Positions 54,644-63,135 of a DNA stretch of 64,000 bases are shown here, one piece after another. The translations under genes were made by a program, and so were the position numbers. The stretch covers positions 1 through 64,000 of the forward strand of contig NZ_JAIVLG010000003.1 of NCBI RefSeq assembly GCF_020524545.1, in the 5' to 3' direction. Source of the stretch: Microbacterium paraoxydans. Lineage in GTDB: Bacteria > Actinomycetota > Actinomycetes > Actinomycetales > Microbacteriaceae. The notes beneath the pieces are model-generated. The model was not told where the DNA came from. It did no database searches and was given only the letters and a program-made list of their open reading frames with translations. Within the stretch, counting starts at the first letter, position 1. Each line of letters starts with the position of its first letter.

Positions 54644-55963
54644 TCAGTCGAAGATGCCGTCGAGCAGGCTGCCGATCACGAGGCCGCCGAGGATGCCGGA
54701 CGCGAGGTCTCCGCCCCCGCCACGTCGTCCGCCGCCACCCCATCCGCCGCCGCCCCAGCCCTCGTCCTGCGGGCGGGAGGAATCGATGTCCCGCTGCGCG
54801 AGCTGCAGAGCCTCGGCAGCGAGGTGCGCCACCCGCCGTGCCTGCACGAGAGCGGCTTCGCGGGTGTCTTCGGCGGGGAGGAGGTCGGAGAGGTCGACAC
54901 GAAGCCGTTCCGCCTCCGCGAGACGCGTGCGGGCGTCCGCTCCGATCCAGCCGCGATGACCGGCGATCAGGCCGCGTGCCACCCCCAGCTGTCGATCGGC
55001 ATCGTCGATCGCGTGCTGCACCTGGGAGATGCTCGGGAGCGGGTTCTCGGCGCGGTGGCGGGCCTTCGCGATGGCGTCGTCCAGCGCCGAGTTGGCGTCA
55101 CGCAACCGGGAGAGCTCGGCGAACGGGTCGTTGGGCTGTCCCGAAGGCGTCAGCGCAGCGAGTGCGTCCTGAAGGGCGGCGACGGCCGAAGCCACCGCCG
55201 GCACCGCGGGAGCGTTGCGTGCGGCGATGAGGTCGCTGCGGGAGTCGGCCACGACCTCGGCGAGGGTGGACTCGGCACGCAGCGCCTCGATCTCGAAGTC
55301 CTCGACCGCGTCGAGCAGGGCGGACGCTCGCCTGGTCGCTTCCGTCGCCGTCTCGAGTGCGACGTTGGCCTCTTCGTTCTGCTTCGCCGCTCGACGGCGC
55401 TCCGACACGTCGGCGCTGTGCGTTGCGAAGCTGATGAGCTGCTCCGCTTCGGCAGCGCTGGCCGTGATCTGGTGCATCGCGGAATCGGCGTAGCGTGCGG
55501 AGAGCCGCGCGACCGTCTCAGTGGTCTGGGGGATGCGGTCGCTGAGCGCTGCGGCCTGCGCTCGCACCTGCGCGATGACCTCGGGCGCGCGCCGAACCTT
55601 GGCGACGGACTCCGCGAGCACGGAGGTCTTCTCGTCGAGGAGGTCCTGAGCCCACTCGCACAGTTGCAGGATGCGCGCGTTGCGGGTGCGCAGCTCTTCG
55701 TCGGTGTCGGGGATCTCGTCGTGGTTCAGCTGGTGGAGTTGGAACGCCTCGCGCAGATGGGTGCGCACCGCCGTGAGTGCCGTACGCAGGTCGGCGGTGA
55801 GGCCTTCGCCGAGTTCGGCCTCGGCGAAGGAGAGCTCATCGGCCGTGGTGCGGATCCGCTCGTCCGCTCCGACGAGGGCCTGCTCCGCACGCCGAGCCAG
55901 ATCGGCGTCCCGTGCGGCGATCTCTTCCTGTTCGCGTTTGCGCTTGCCCCAAAATCCAGCCAT
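54644..55963 (-). CDS. Coiled-coil protein with Gly-rich tail (TPM-protein C-terminal half alone)
   Basis: This 439-residue soluble protein is mostly long helices with heptads (about 10-380). It ends in a Gly-rich stretch 'GWGGGGWGGGGRRGGGGD' and a short 'LASGILGGLVIGSLLDGIFD' hydrophobic end. The architecture matches the C-terminal half of actinobacterial TPM-domain membrane proteins. The signal peptide, TPM domain and membrane helix that normally precede it are absent, and no frame upstream encodes them. The ATG at 55963 follows TAGGAT by six bases. Its role is unknown; it could act as a cytoplasmic scaffold. Confidence 0.75.
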   Translation of the reverse strand: MAGFWGKRKREQEEIAARDADLARRAEQALVGADERIRTTADELSFAEAELGEGLTADLRTALTAVRTHLREAFQLHQLNHDEIPDTDEELRTRNARILQLCEWAQDLLDEKTSVLAESVAKVRRAPEVIAQVRAQAAALSDRIPQTTETVARLSARYADSAMHQITASAAEAEQLISFATHSADVSERRRAAKQNEEANVALETATEATRRASALLDAVEDFEIEALRAESTLAEVVADSRSDLIAARNAPAVPAVASAVAALQDALAALTPSGQPNDPFAELSRLRDANSALDDAIAKARHRAENPLPSISQVQHAIDDADRQLGVARGLIAGHRGWIGADARTRLAEAERLRVDLSDLLPAEDTREAALVQARRVAHLAAEALQLAQRDIDSSRPQDEGWGGGGWGGGGRRGGGGDLASGILGGLVIGSLLDGIFD

Positions 55964-55975
55964 GGGTCGATCCTA
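55961..55975 (-). promoter_or_regulatory. Leaderless promoter, TAGGAT-N6-ATG (minus strand)
   Basis: TAGGAT on the minus strand (55975-55970) lies six bases before the ATG at 55963. It supports that start as genuine and the protein as complete. Confidence 0.6.
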
Positions 55976-56066
55976 GTTTCCCCGGCGCATGAGCCGGCTG
56001 AGCATCCGCTCCGGGCGAACGAGGACGATCGGACGAGTCGTTCCGTGTCGTCTCGCCCCGATGCGG

Positions 56067-56687
56067 TCATGCCGCCGGTGCGGTCTCCGAGATCTCGGTC
56101 GCGGATTTCGCGGGGCGTCCGCGTTTCGGGCGCTCGGCGGTCAGTTCGAGCGCCATCGCGTGCTGCGGGTGTCCCGTGAGGCGCTCGGCAGCGTGGTCGA
56201 GCCAGCGCACCTCGGCTTCCGCGGAGAAGATCATCGAGTCGATCACCAGCGACCAGGCCAGTCCTTCGGGGCCGTCCTCACCGCGCTTCGTCCGTCGCAT
56301 GTGCCGCAGCGTCTCGAGTTGCTCCAGCGATGCCGCGCGTTGGGCGTGGATCGTGGCCGCTGCGTCGACGCCGGGGAGGGTCGCGGCGACGGCGAGCTTG
56401 ATCGCCAGCTCATCGCGGGTCCCGGTGGCCGGTGCGATGGGGGAGGCGAGCCACCGTGCGGCCTCCGCCTCTCCTGCGCGGGTGATCTGCCAGTACACGT
56501 GCCCCTGCTCATCGGTGTGGCCGCGCTGCACCAGGCCGTCCCGTTCGAGTCTTTCGAGCGTGTTGTAGATCTGGCCGACGTTCAACGGCCAGACCGAACC
56601 CGTGCGTCGATCGAACTCGTGCCGCAGCTGGTATCCGTAGCAGGCTCCCTGGGCGAGGAGGGCGAGCATGCTCTGGCGTACGGACAT
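56067..56687 (-). CDS. PadR family transcriptional regulator
   Basis: This 206-residue protein has an N-terminal winged helix ('SMLALLAQGACYGYQLRHEF', 'GQIYNTLERLERDGLVQ', 'YWQITRAGEAEAARWL'). A C-terminal helical dimerisation region of Vir_act_alpha_C type follows. PadR proteins sense small molecules and repress neighbouring or their own genes. The ATG has an AAAGGAGA ribosome-binding site. A TATACT -10 box with overlapping repeats upstream (56719-56740) suggests autoregulation. The effector is unknown. Confidence 0.93.
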   Translation of the reverse strand: MSVRQSMLALLAQGACYGYQLRHEFDRRTGSVWPLNVGQIYNTLERLERDGLVQRGHTDEQGHVYWQITRAGEAEAARWLASPIAPATGTRDELAIKLAVAATLPGVDAAATIHAQRAASLEQLETLRHMRRTKRGEDGPEGLAWSLVIDSMIFSAEAEVRWLDHAAERLTGHPQHAMALELTAERPKRGRPAKSATEISETAPAA

Positions 56688-56718
56688 CTGCGTCTCCTTT
56701 TACGATCGGGCCGAATGC

Positions 56719-56740
56719 GATACCGAGTATATGGATACCG
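56719..56740 (-). promoter_or_regulatory. padR promoter and probable PadR operator
   Basis: On the minus strand a perfect TATACT -10 box occupies 56731-56726. It overlaps the palindrome ATACCGAGTAT (56720-56730, plus strand) and two direct repeats GATACCG (56719-56725 and 56734-56740). ATAC-n-GTAT palindromes are typical of PadR binding sites, so the regulator probably blocks its own promoter. Confidence 0.55.
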
Positions 56741-56801
56741 GGCACCGACTCGTCGAGACGCGCGGCACCGCCATGCAGGCGACGTGCAGGTCACGGGCCG
56801 G

Positions 56802-56807
56802 TAACAT
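56802..56807 (+). promoter_or_regulatory. Possible -10 box of secA
   Basis: TAACAT lies about 70 bases before the secA GTG, leaving a leader with the GGGAG ribosome-binding site. The secA-padR gap (56688-56876) is the largest in the window; I see no other structure in it. Confidence 0.4.
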
Positions 56808-56876
56808 GGCAAAGTATGCCTGGCGTCGGGTCCATCGATGTCCGGCGAATTACCCACTGACAGGGAGATGACATCC

Positions 56877-59678
56877 GTGGCCAATCCTCTTGAGAAGCTG
56901 CTGCGTGCGGGCGAGGGGCGGGTCATCCGCCGCCTGAATCAGGTCGTCAAAGCAGTGGGAGCACTGGAAGAGGACATCTCCAAGCTCACCGACGACGAAC
57001 TGCGCAACGAGACGACGGAGCTGCGGGCGCGGTTCGAGAAGGGCGAGACGCTCGACCAGCTGATGCCCGAGGCGTTCGCCGCCGTACGCGAGGCGGCCAA
57101 GCGCACGCTCGGCATGCGTGCCTACGACGTGCAGATCATGGGCGGCGCGGCATTGCACCTCGGGAACATCGCCGAGATGAAGACCGGAGAGGGCAAGACC
57201 CTGGTCGCGACCCTTCCCGCGTATCTGAACGCGATCGCAGGCAAGGGCGTCCACGTCATCACCGTCAACGACTTCCTCGCGAGCTACCAGGCGGAGCTCA
57301 TGGGGCGTGTGTTCCGTGCCCTGGGCATGACCACCGGCATCATCGTCTCGGGCCAGACGCCCGCGATCCGCCGCGAGCAGTACGCCGCAGACATCACCTA
57401 CGGCACGAACAACGAGTTCGGGTTCGACTACCTGCGCGACAACATGGCGTGGCGCAAGGAGGACCTCGTCCAGCGCGAGCACTTCTTCGCGATCGTCGAC
57501 GAGGTCGACTCCATCCTCATCGACGAGGCCAGGACGCCGCTCATCATCTCCGGGCCGTCCTCCGGCGAGGCCAATCGCTGGTTCGCCGAGTTCGCGAAGA
57601 TCGCGCGCACCCTCGAAGCGGGGGAGGACTACGAGGTCGACGAGAAGAAGCGCACCGTCGGCGTCCTCGAACCCGGGATCGAGAAGGTCGAGGACTACCT
57701 CGGCATCGACAACCTGTACGAGTCGGCGAACACTCCGCTCATCTCATTCCTCAACAACTCGATCAAGGCGCTGGCGCTGTTCAAGAAGGACACCGACTAC
57801 GTGGTGATGAACGACGAGGTCATGATCGTCGACGAGCACACCGGCCGCATCCTGGTCGGACGCCGCTACAACGAGGGAATCCACCAGGCGATCGAGGCCA
57901 AGGAGGGTGTGCCGGTCAAGGCGGAGAACCAGACTCTCGCGACCGTCACCCTGCAGAACTACTTCCGCCTCTACGACAAGCTCGCCGGCATGACCGGTAC
58001 CGCTGAGACGGAGGCGGCCGAGTTCATGTCGACCTACAAGCTCGGCGTGATCCCGATCCCGACCAACAAGCCCATGATCCGCAAGGACCAGGCGGATCTC
58101 GTGTACAAGAACGAGACCGCGAAGTTCGCCCAGGTCGTCGAAGACATCGCCGAGCGGCACGAATCGGGACAGCCCGTGCTGGTCGGTACCGTCAGCGTCG
58201 AGAAGAGCGAGTACCTCTCGCGTCTGCTCGCGAAGAAGGGCATCAAGCACGAGGTCCTCAACGCGAAGAACCACGCGCGTGAGGCCGAGATCGTCGCACG
58301 AGCGGGGCGCCTTGGCGCGGTCACGGTGGCCACGAACATGGCGGGTCGAGGCACCGACATCATGCTCGGGGGCAACGCCGAGTTCCTCGCGGTGCAGGAT
58401 CTCAAGGCCAAGGGCCTCGATCCGGTCGAGACCCCCGAGGAGTACGAGACCGCCTGGGACGAGACCTACGAGGCGATGAAGAGCGTCGTGGCCGAGGAAG
58501 CCGAGAAGGTCATCGAGGCCGGTGGACTCTACGTGCTCGGCACCGAGCGCCACGAGTCGCGCCGTATCGACAACCAGCTCCGCGGTCGCTCGGGCCGTCA
58601 GGGTGACCCCGGCGAGAGCCGCTTCTACCTGAGCCTCACCGACGACCTGATGCGACTGTTCCAGTCCGGCGCCGCTGAGGCGATCCTGGCGCGCACCAAC
58701 TTCCCGGACGACGTGCCGATCGAGTCGGGCCTCGTGTCCCGCGCCATTCGCAGTGCGCAGTCGCAGGTCGAGTCGCGCAACGCCGAGATGCGCAAGAACG
58801 TGCTCAAGTACGACGACGTCCTGAACCGTCAGCGCGAGGCGATCTACGCCGACCGTCGGCACATCCTGCAGGGCGACGACATCGCCGACAGGGTGCAGCA
58901 CTTCATCGAGGACGCGATCGCCGGCGTTGTCCGCGACCACACCGGCGAGGGCCACAACGAGAGCTGGGACTTCGACGCGCTGTGGACGGAGCTCAAGACG
59001 CTCTACCCGGTCGGGGTCACCATCGACGAGGTCGTCTCCGAGGCGGCGGGCCGCAAGGGCGGCATCACCGCAGAGGGCCTCACGCGCGAGTTGCTCTCCG
59101 ACGCGAAGATCGCCTACGAATCCCGCGAGGAGTCGCTGGGCGAGGCCGCCACCCGTGAGCTCGAGCGGCGTGTCGTGCTGCAGGTGCTCGATCGCCGCTG
59201 GCGCGACCACCTCTACGAGATGGACTACCTCAAGGACGGCATCGGTCTGCGTGCCATGGCGCAGCGCGACCCGCTGATCGAGTATCAGCGCGAGGGGTAC
59301 GCGATGTTCCAGTCGATGATGGGGCAGATCAAGGAGGAGTCGGTCGGCTACCTCTACAACCTCGAGGTCGAGGTGCGCCGTGCCGCCGACTCGGACACGA
59401 CCGAGGTCGAGGCCAAGGGCCTCGCAGCGGGGGCGAGCGAACAGCGTCTCGAGTACTCCGCCGCGAACGACGCGGGCGAGGTCGAGGTGCGCAACGACCG
59501 CGGTCAGGTTCAGCAGGCGGCGACGGATCGCGTCCGTCAGGCCGCCGTCCGTGCGCAGGCATCGCAGGTCGAGCCCGAAGAGGCGCCCCGTGGTGCTTTC
59601 GGGCAGCGTACGGACGCTGAGGCTCCGGCCGCCGGCAACCGCGAGCAGCGTCGGGCACAGGGCAAGAAGAAGAAGTAA
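56877..59678 (+). CDS. secA: Preprotein translocase ATPase SecA
   Basis: This 933-residue motor drives protein export through SecYEG. It has '[19 protein letters not shown]' (Walker A), '[20 protein letters not shown]' (DEAD-like box), '[12 protein letters not shown]', '[21 protein letters not shown]' and '[20 protein letters not shown]'. The last 90 residues are a variable linker that ends in '[12 protein letters not shown]', without the Cys-rich zinc site found in many SecA proteins. The GTG at 56877 (reading [14 protein letters not shown]) has a GGGAG ribosome-binding site; an ATG at 56838 would add 13 residues unlike the family. Confidence 0.98.
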   Translation: MANPLEKLLRAGEGRVIRRLNQVVKAVGALEEDISKLTDDELRNETTELRARFEKGETLDQLMPEAFAAVREAAKRTLGMRAYDVQIMGGAALHLGNIAEMKTGEGKTLVATLPAYLNAIAGKGVHVITVNDFLASYQAELMGRVFRALGMTTGIIVSGQTPAIRREQYAADITYGTNNEFGFDYLRDNMAWRKEDLVQREHFFAIVDEVDSILIDEARTPLIISGPSSGEANRWFAEFAKIARTLEAGEDYEVDEKKRTVGVLEPGIEKVEDYLGIDNLYESANTPLISFLNNSIKALALFKKDTDYVVMNDEVMIVDEHTGRILVGRRYNEGIHQAIEAKEGVPVKAENQTLATVTLQNYFRLYDKLAGMTGTAETEAAEFMSTYKLGVIPIPTNKPMIRKDQADLVYKNETAKFAQVVEDIAERHESGQPVLVGTVSVEKSEYLSRLLAKKGIKHEVLNAKNHAREAEIVARAGRLGAVTVATNMAGRGTDIMLGGNAEFLAVQDLKAKGLDPVETPEEYETAWDETYEAMKSVVAEEAEKVIEAGGLYVLGTERHESRRIDNQLRGRSGRQGDPGESRFYLSLTDDLMRLFQSGAAEAILARTNFPDDVPIESGLVSRAIRSAQSQVESRNAEMRKNVLKYDDVLNRQREAIYADRRHILQGDDIADRVQHFIEDAIAGVVRDHTGEGHNESWDFDALWTELKTLYPVGVTIDEVVSEAAGRKGGITAEGLTRELLSDAKIAYESREESLGEAATRELERRVVLQVLDRRWRDHLYEMDYLKDGIGLRAMAQRDPLIEYQREGYAMFQSMMGQIKEESVGYLYNLEVEVRRAADSDTTEVEAKGLAAGASEQRLEYSAANDAGEVEVRNDRGQVQQAATDRVRQAAVRAQASQVEPEEAPRGAFGQRTDAEAPAAGNREQRRAQGKKKK

Positions 59679-59694
59679 CAGTTCTCTGCGACAA

Positions 59695-59727
59695 GGAGGG
59701 CCAGTCCGTGTGGATTGGCCCTCCTTT
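59695..59727 (+). terminator. secA terminator
   Basis: Inverted repeat GGAGGGCCAGTCC (59695-59707), loop GTGT, and GGATTGGCCCTCC (59712-59724), followed by TTT. The 13-bp stem has one G-T pair. The next gene's -10 box begins nine bases further on. Confidence 0.85.
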
Positions 59728-59735
59728 CGTCGCTG

Positions 59736-59750
59736 TAGGCTTGGTCGATG
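59736..59750 (+). promoter_or_regulatory. Leaderless promoter, TAGGCT-N6-ATG
   Basis: TAGGCT at 59736-59741 lies six bases before the aminotransferase ATG at 59748, directly after the secA terminator. Confidence 0.6.
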
Positions 59751-60974
59751 ACCCCAACGCGCAACTTCGACCAGTCGTCGAAGCTCAAGAACGTCCTGTA
59801 CGAGATTCGCGGAAACGCCCTCGTCGAGGCGGCGCGCTTGGAGGCGGAGGGCCACAAGATCCTCAAGCTGAACACCGGCAACCCTGCCATCTTCGGCTTC
59901 GACGCACCGCACCAGATCGTGCACGACATGCTCGCCGCCATGCCGACGGCCCACGGCTACAGCGACAGCAAGGGCATCGTCTCCGCCCGTCGCGCGGTCG
60001 TGAGCCGGTACGAGCAGATCGAGGGCTTCCCCCGCTTCGACCCGGACGATGTCTACCTCGGCAACGGCGTGTCCGAGCTCATCACGATGACGATGCAGGC
60101 GTTGCTCGATGAGGGCGACGAGGTCCTGATCCCGGCTCCCGACTATCCGCTGTGGACCGCGATGACCAGTCTCGCCGGAGGCACGCCCGTGCACTACCTG
60201 TGCGACGAGGACGACGAGTGGCAGCCGGATCTCGAGGACATCCGCTCGAAGATCACGCCCCGCACCAAGGCACTGGTCATCATCAACCCGAACAACCCGA
60301 CAGGCGTCGTCTACTCCCGCGAGATCCTCGAGGGTCTCGTGCAGATCGCTCGGGAGCATCAGCTGCTGCTCCTCTCCGACGAGATCTACGACCGCATCCT
60401 GTTCGACGATGCGGTTCACATCCCGACCGCGACCCTCGCGCCCGACTTGCTCTGCCTCACGTTCAACGGGCTGTCCAAGACCTACCGCGTGGCGGGCTAC
60501 CGCTCAGGCTGGATGGTCATCACCGGACCTCAGGGGCACGCCAAGGGCTTCCTCGAGGGCATCACGCTGCTGGCGTCGACGCGGTTGTGCCCGAACGTCC
60601 CCGCGCAGCACGCGGTTCAGGCCGCTCTCTCTGGTGTGCAGTCCATCGAGGCGCTGATCGCTCCGACCGGGCGCCTGCGCGAGCAGCGGGACATCGCGTG
60701 GGAAGGGCTCGAGTCGATTCCCGGGGTATCGTGCGTCAAGCCGCAGGGCGCCCTGTACGCGTTCCCCCGGCTCGACCCGAACGTGCACGAGATCAGGGAC
60801 GACGCCAAGCTGGTGTACGACCTCCTCGTCTCCGAGCACATCCTCCTGGTGCAGGGCACGGGCTTCAACTGGCCGACTCCGGATCACCTGCGGCTGGTGA
60901 CGCTGCCCGAGCCGCGAGTGCTGAGCGAAGCCGTCGAACGACTCGGGAACTTCCTCTCGAGCTACCGGCAGTAG
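59748..60974 (+). CDS. PLP-dependent aminotransferase (AlaA-type alanine transaminase)
   Basis: This 408-residue class I aminotransferase has 'KLNTGNPAIFGFDAP' near the start, 'PAPDYPLWTAM', 'VIINPNNPTG', 'SDEIYDRILFDD' and the Schiff-base lysine in 'NGLSKTYRVAGYRSGW'. These details match the AlaA group, which makes alanine from pyruvate with glutamate. Other amino acid specificities are possible. Its 3' end overlaps the 3' end of the minus-strand CpaE-like gene by 110 bases. Confidence 0.93.
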   Translation: MTPTRNFDQSSKLKNVLYEIRGNALVEAARLEAEGHKILKLNTGNPAIFGFDAPHQIVHDMLAAMPTAHGYSDSKGIVSARRAVVSRYEQIEGFPRFDPDDVYLGNGVSELITMTMQALLDEGDEVLIPAPDYPLWTAMTSLAGGTPVHYLCDEDDEWQPDLEDIRSKITPRTKALVIINPNNPTGVVYSREILEGLVQIAREHQLLLLSDEIYDRILFDDAVHIPTATLAPDLLCLTFNGLSKTYRVAGYRSGWMVITGPQGHAKGFLEGITLLASTRLCPNVPAQHAVQAALSGVQSIEALIAPTGRLREQRDIAWEGLESIPGVSCVKPQGALYAFPRLDPNVHEIRDDAKLVYDLLVSEHILLVQGTGFNWPTPDHLRLVTLPEPRVLSEAVERLGNFLSSYRQ

Positions 60975-62142
60975 AAGCCTCCGCATCGGCGGGAGACAGG
61001 GCAGCCGTCAACCGTCTCACGCCGGCGACGAGATGAGAACGCGGTGTGACGTCCGTCATCGGCCGCGCGTGCAGCAGTGCGGCATCCGCGGCGCGCTGGT
61101 CGAAGGGCAGGAACGTGGCCTCCGTGATGCCCGCGAATCGCTCGAGGGTACGACGCACCTGACCGCGCGCATCGACGCCCAGCGGACCCGGCCTCACCTG
61201 GTTGACGACCACGACGAGAGGCGTCGGCGCGGTGAGGCGGCGCAGCTCGGCGTGGTCGCGCAGGAACCGGCTGATGCCGACAGGGTTCGCCGCGGCGACG
61301 GCGACGATCAAGTCCGCCTCGGCCAGCGTCGCCGACGTCGCCGCGTGTCGCCGGGGGCCGGCGAGATCGTAGGTGACCTCGTCGTCCGCGTCGAAGGAGG
61401 CTGCCACGTCGACGACGGTCTCGTCGATCCACTCTCGACACGCGTGGAGGGCTGTGCGGAGGCGCGCTGATGCCAGTTCCGGCCAACGGCTCGGGCGGTT
61501 GATCCCGGCGAGCACCTCGATCTCCTGGCCGCCGCTCGTTACTCGTGCGGACAGGCGGGACAGTTCGGCGTCGTCGAGGGCGCCTCGCTCGGCGCGACGG
61601 CAGGCGGCGGCGATTCCAGGAGCGTCGTCGCTGAGCCCGAGCAGCAGGGCGATCGACGGCGCGACGGTGTCGGCGTCGACCAGGGCTGTGCGTCGGCCGG
61701 ACCGGGCGAGCTCGACCGCGAGCTGGATGGCGACGGTCGAGCGCCCCGGCGCGCCGTGCGGCCCCCACACCGCGATGATGCGATGGGGGTCGGGCGCCCG
61801 CGGCACCGGCGTCTCGGCGACATCGGACACCAGCTCCGCGGCGACCTCCCACCCGGTCGCCTCGGCGGGCAGCGGTGCCGACAAACCGAGGCGCCCGCGC
61901 AGACGGCTGTCCGCTCCGCCGAGGGCGATCACGCGTACTCCCGCACGATCACAGGTGGAGATCAGCTCGGTGGTCAGGACGGCGCGGGTGGCAGGGACGA
62001 TGAGTGCTTCGGTGCCGGCAGGCAGTTCGACGACGGGAGGAGCCGCCACCAGGATCGCCAGGACGTGGATCCCCTCGAGCTCCAGCTCCGCGGCCAGTGC
62101 GCTCGCACGGGGCTGGGGGATGGCCACGACCACCGCGGTCAT
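60865..62142 (-). CDS. CpaE/MinD-like P-loop ATPase, atypical Walker A
   Basis: This 425-residue protein has an N-terminal receiver-like domain (about 1-110) and a MinD/ParA-type ATPase domain (about 120-390). The P-loop reads 'WGPHGAPGRSTVAIQLAVEL', with arginine where the deviant Walker A has its second lysine. 'ALVDADTVAPSIALLLGL' and 'TVVDVAASF' match the switch regions. CpaE proteins place or regulate Tad-pilus machinery. It follows a SAF/CpaB-like gene, but no tadA, tadB or tadC is nearby. The last 36 codons lie antisense to the aminotransferase gene. The ATG overlaps the upstream stop. Confidence 0.8.
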   Translation of the reverse strand: MTAVVVAIPQPRASALAAELELEGIHVLAILVAAPPVVELPAGTEALIVPATRAVLTTELISTCDRAGVRVIALGGADSRLRGRLGLSAPLPAEATGWEVAAELVSDVAETPVPRAPDPHRIIAVWGPHGAPGRSTVAIQLAVELARSGRRTALVDADTVAPSIALLLGLSDDAPGIAAACRRAERGALDDAELSRLSARVTSGGQEIEVLAGINRPSRWPELASARLRTALHACREWIDETVVDVAASFDADDEVTYDLAGPRRHAATSATLAEADLIVAVAAANPVGISRFLRDHAELRRLTAPTPLVVVVNQVRPGPLGVDARGQVRRTLERFAGITEATFLPFDQRAADAALLHARPMTDVTPRSHLVAGVRRLTAALSPADAEASTAGSSRGSSRVVRRLRSALAARAASPAAGDPESAS

Positions 62143-62759
62143 GAGCCGCCGCCGACAGGCAGCACCGACAGGGCGGATCCGCCGGTGATCGCGGCGAGGA
62201 TCTCGGCGGCGTCGGATCGGTCGATCACGAGCTCGAGACGGGGGCCCGCTGAGGCGAGGACCCCCTCTGGATCGATCACGTCGCGCACGACCACATCGGC
62301 GACGAGGATACGTGGCACATCGTGGGAGCGCCCCTCGTCGACCGGCGGAGCGTGCCAGACCTCGACGACGGTGCCGGGCTCCACCTCTTCCGGAATCCCG
62401 GTGCTGCTCTCGATGACGATCGTGGTCCGTCGGTTCCGGTCCGCATCGGTCAGAGCCGACACCGCCACGAGCTCGCCCCTCCGGATCGTCCGCGCCGCGA
62501 TCTGGCCCTGTCGAAGGTCCCCGGGCCCGAGGTAGTCCTCGCTCAACAGCCCGAGCCCCACCTCCACGACCTGGAAGTCGTCTGCGGTGAGAGCTTCGCC
62601 CTCCACGATGGTGTGGTCGGCTCGAAGTACCGGCTCCACGTCGTCCGCTGCGTCGATGATGAGCCAGACGGCGGTGATCGAGAGCGCGACCAGGGCGATG
62701 CCGGTGAGGAACCGCAGGTCGACCCAGAACGCGCGCCGAGGTCGGGAGAGGAAAGGCAT
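62139..62759 (-). CDS. SAF-domain (CpaB-like) membrane protein
   Basis: This 206-residue protein has an N-terminal membrane helix (about 17-37) followed by a SAF domain (about 45-105, 'TIVEGEALTADDFQVVEVGL', 'GQIAARTIRRGELV') and a CpaB-like beta region. CpaB proteins belong to Flp/Tad pilus assembly and act outside the membrane. The overlap with the CpaE-like gene (ATGA) shows they work together. No pilin, secretin or secretion ATPase is visible, so the assembly served is uncertain. Confidence 0.82.
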   Translation of the reverse strand: MPFLSRPRRAFWVDLRFLTGIALVALSITAVWLIIDAADDVEPVLRADHTIVEGEALTADDFQVVEVGLGLLSEDYLGPGDLRQGQIAARTIRRGELVAVSALTDADRNRRTTIVIESSTGIPEEVEPGTVVEVWHAPPVDEGRSHDVPRILVADVVVRDVIDPEGVLASAGPRLELVIDRSDAAEILAAITGGSALSVLPVGGGS

Positions 62760-62798
62760 GGCGCTATCGTCACAGAGATCCCTTCGGGACCTCTTCGG

Positions 62799-62807
62799 TT
62801 ATCCACA
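62799..62807 (+). promoter_or_regulatory. DnaA box (TTATCCACA)
   Basis: A perfect DnaA consensus box lies between the divergent SAF-domain gene (start 62759) and HTH gene (start 62857). A second one is at 63774. Confidence 0.6.
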
Positions 62808-62856
62808 GGGTGCCGTCGGATCCGCTCCCGGGGAGCGCGTCGTGGAGAATGGGGGG

Positions 62857-63135
62857 ATGCCAGCCCCGACCTCGCGTGCGCCGCGATTCCTCGCCCCGGC
62901 GCAGGTCGCCGAGTTGCTGAACCTCGGAGTGGGCGAGGTGATCGATCTCGTGCAGGAGGGCAGACTGCGAGGAGCTCAGCTCGGGTCACCACCGCGCTGG
63001 CGCGTGGAGGAATCGAGCCTGGAAGACTATCTGGCCGATGAATCGGAGACGTCTCGCCGCATGGCGTTGTGGAGACAGTCGCAGGTGGCGAGCTTTCCCG
63101 AAGTGTGGGGCATCTCCTCGGCTCACGGCAACTGA
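62857..63135 (+). CDS. Small HTH protein (excisionase/BldC-like)
   Basis: This 92-residue protein has a MerR-like winged helix-turn-helix: 'FLAPAQVAELLNLGVGEVID', 'VQEGRLRGAQLGSPPRWRVE' and 'ESSLEDYLADES'. The fold is that of the HTH_17 excisionase family, which includes BldC; no integrase is nearby, so it is more likely a regulator. The ATG at 62857 follows a GGGGGG run; GAGAAT six bases upstream is an imperfect -10. It ends 13 bases inside the convergent hypothetical gene. Confidence 0.85.
   Translation: MPAPTSRAPRFLAPAQVAELLNLGVGEVIDLVQEGRLRGAQLGSPPRWRVEESSLEDYLADESETSRRMALWRQSQVASFPEVWGISSAHGN

Noticed and set aside
54700..54780. A short tandem DNA repeat (GGCGGNGG units)
   Set aside because: It encodes the Gly-rich protein tail of the coiled-coil gene in frame, so it is a coding repeat rather than an independent element.
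55964..56066. A frameshifted TPM domain upstream of the coiled-coil gene
   Set aside because: Only about 100 bases separate it from the padR stop, too short for a TPM domain in any frame, and a promoter-like hexamer sits there.
57744..60419. An 891-codon open frame on the minus strand across secA and the aminotransferase gene
   Set aside because: It is antisense to two well-conserved genes. The translation is low in complexity and has no family motif. Long antisense frames are expected at this GC content.
60865..62759. A Tad pilus locus
   Set aside because: Only CpaB-like and CpaE-like genes are present; no ATPase, membrane platform, prepilin peptidase or pilin gene is visible.
62857..63135. 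A prophage excisionase
   Set aside because: The fold is excisionase-like, but no integrase, attachment-site repeat or phage gene is nearby. A BldC-like regulator is a better fit.
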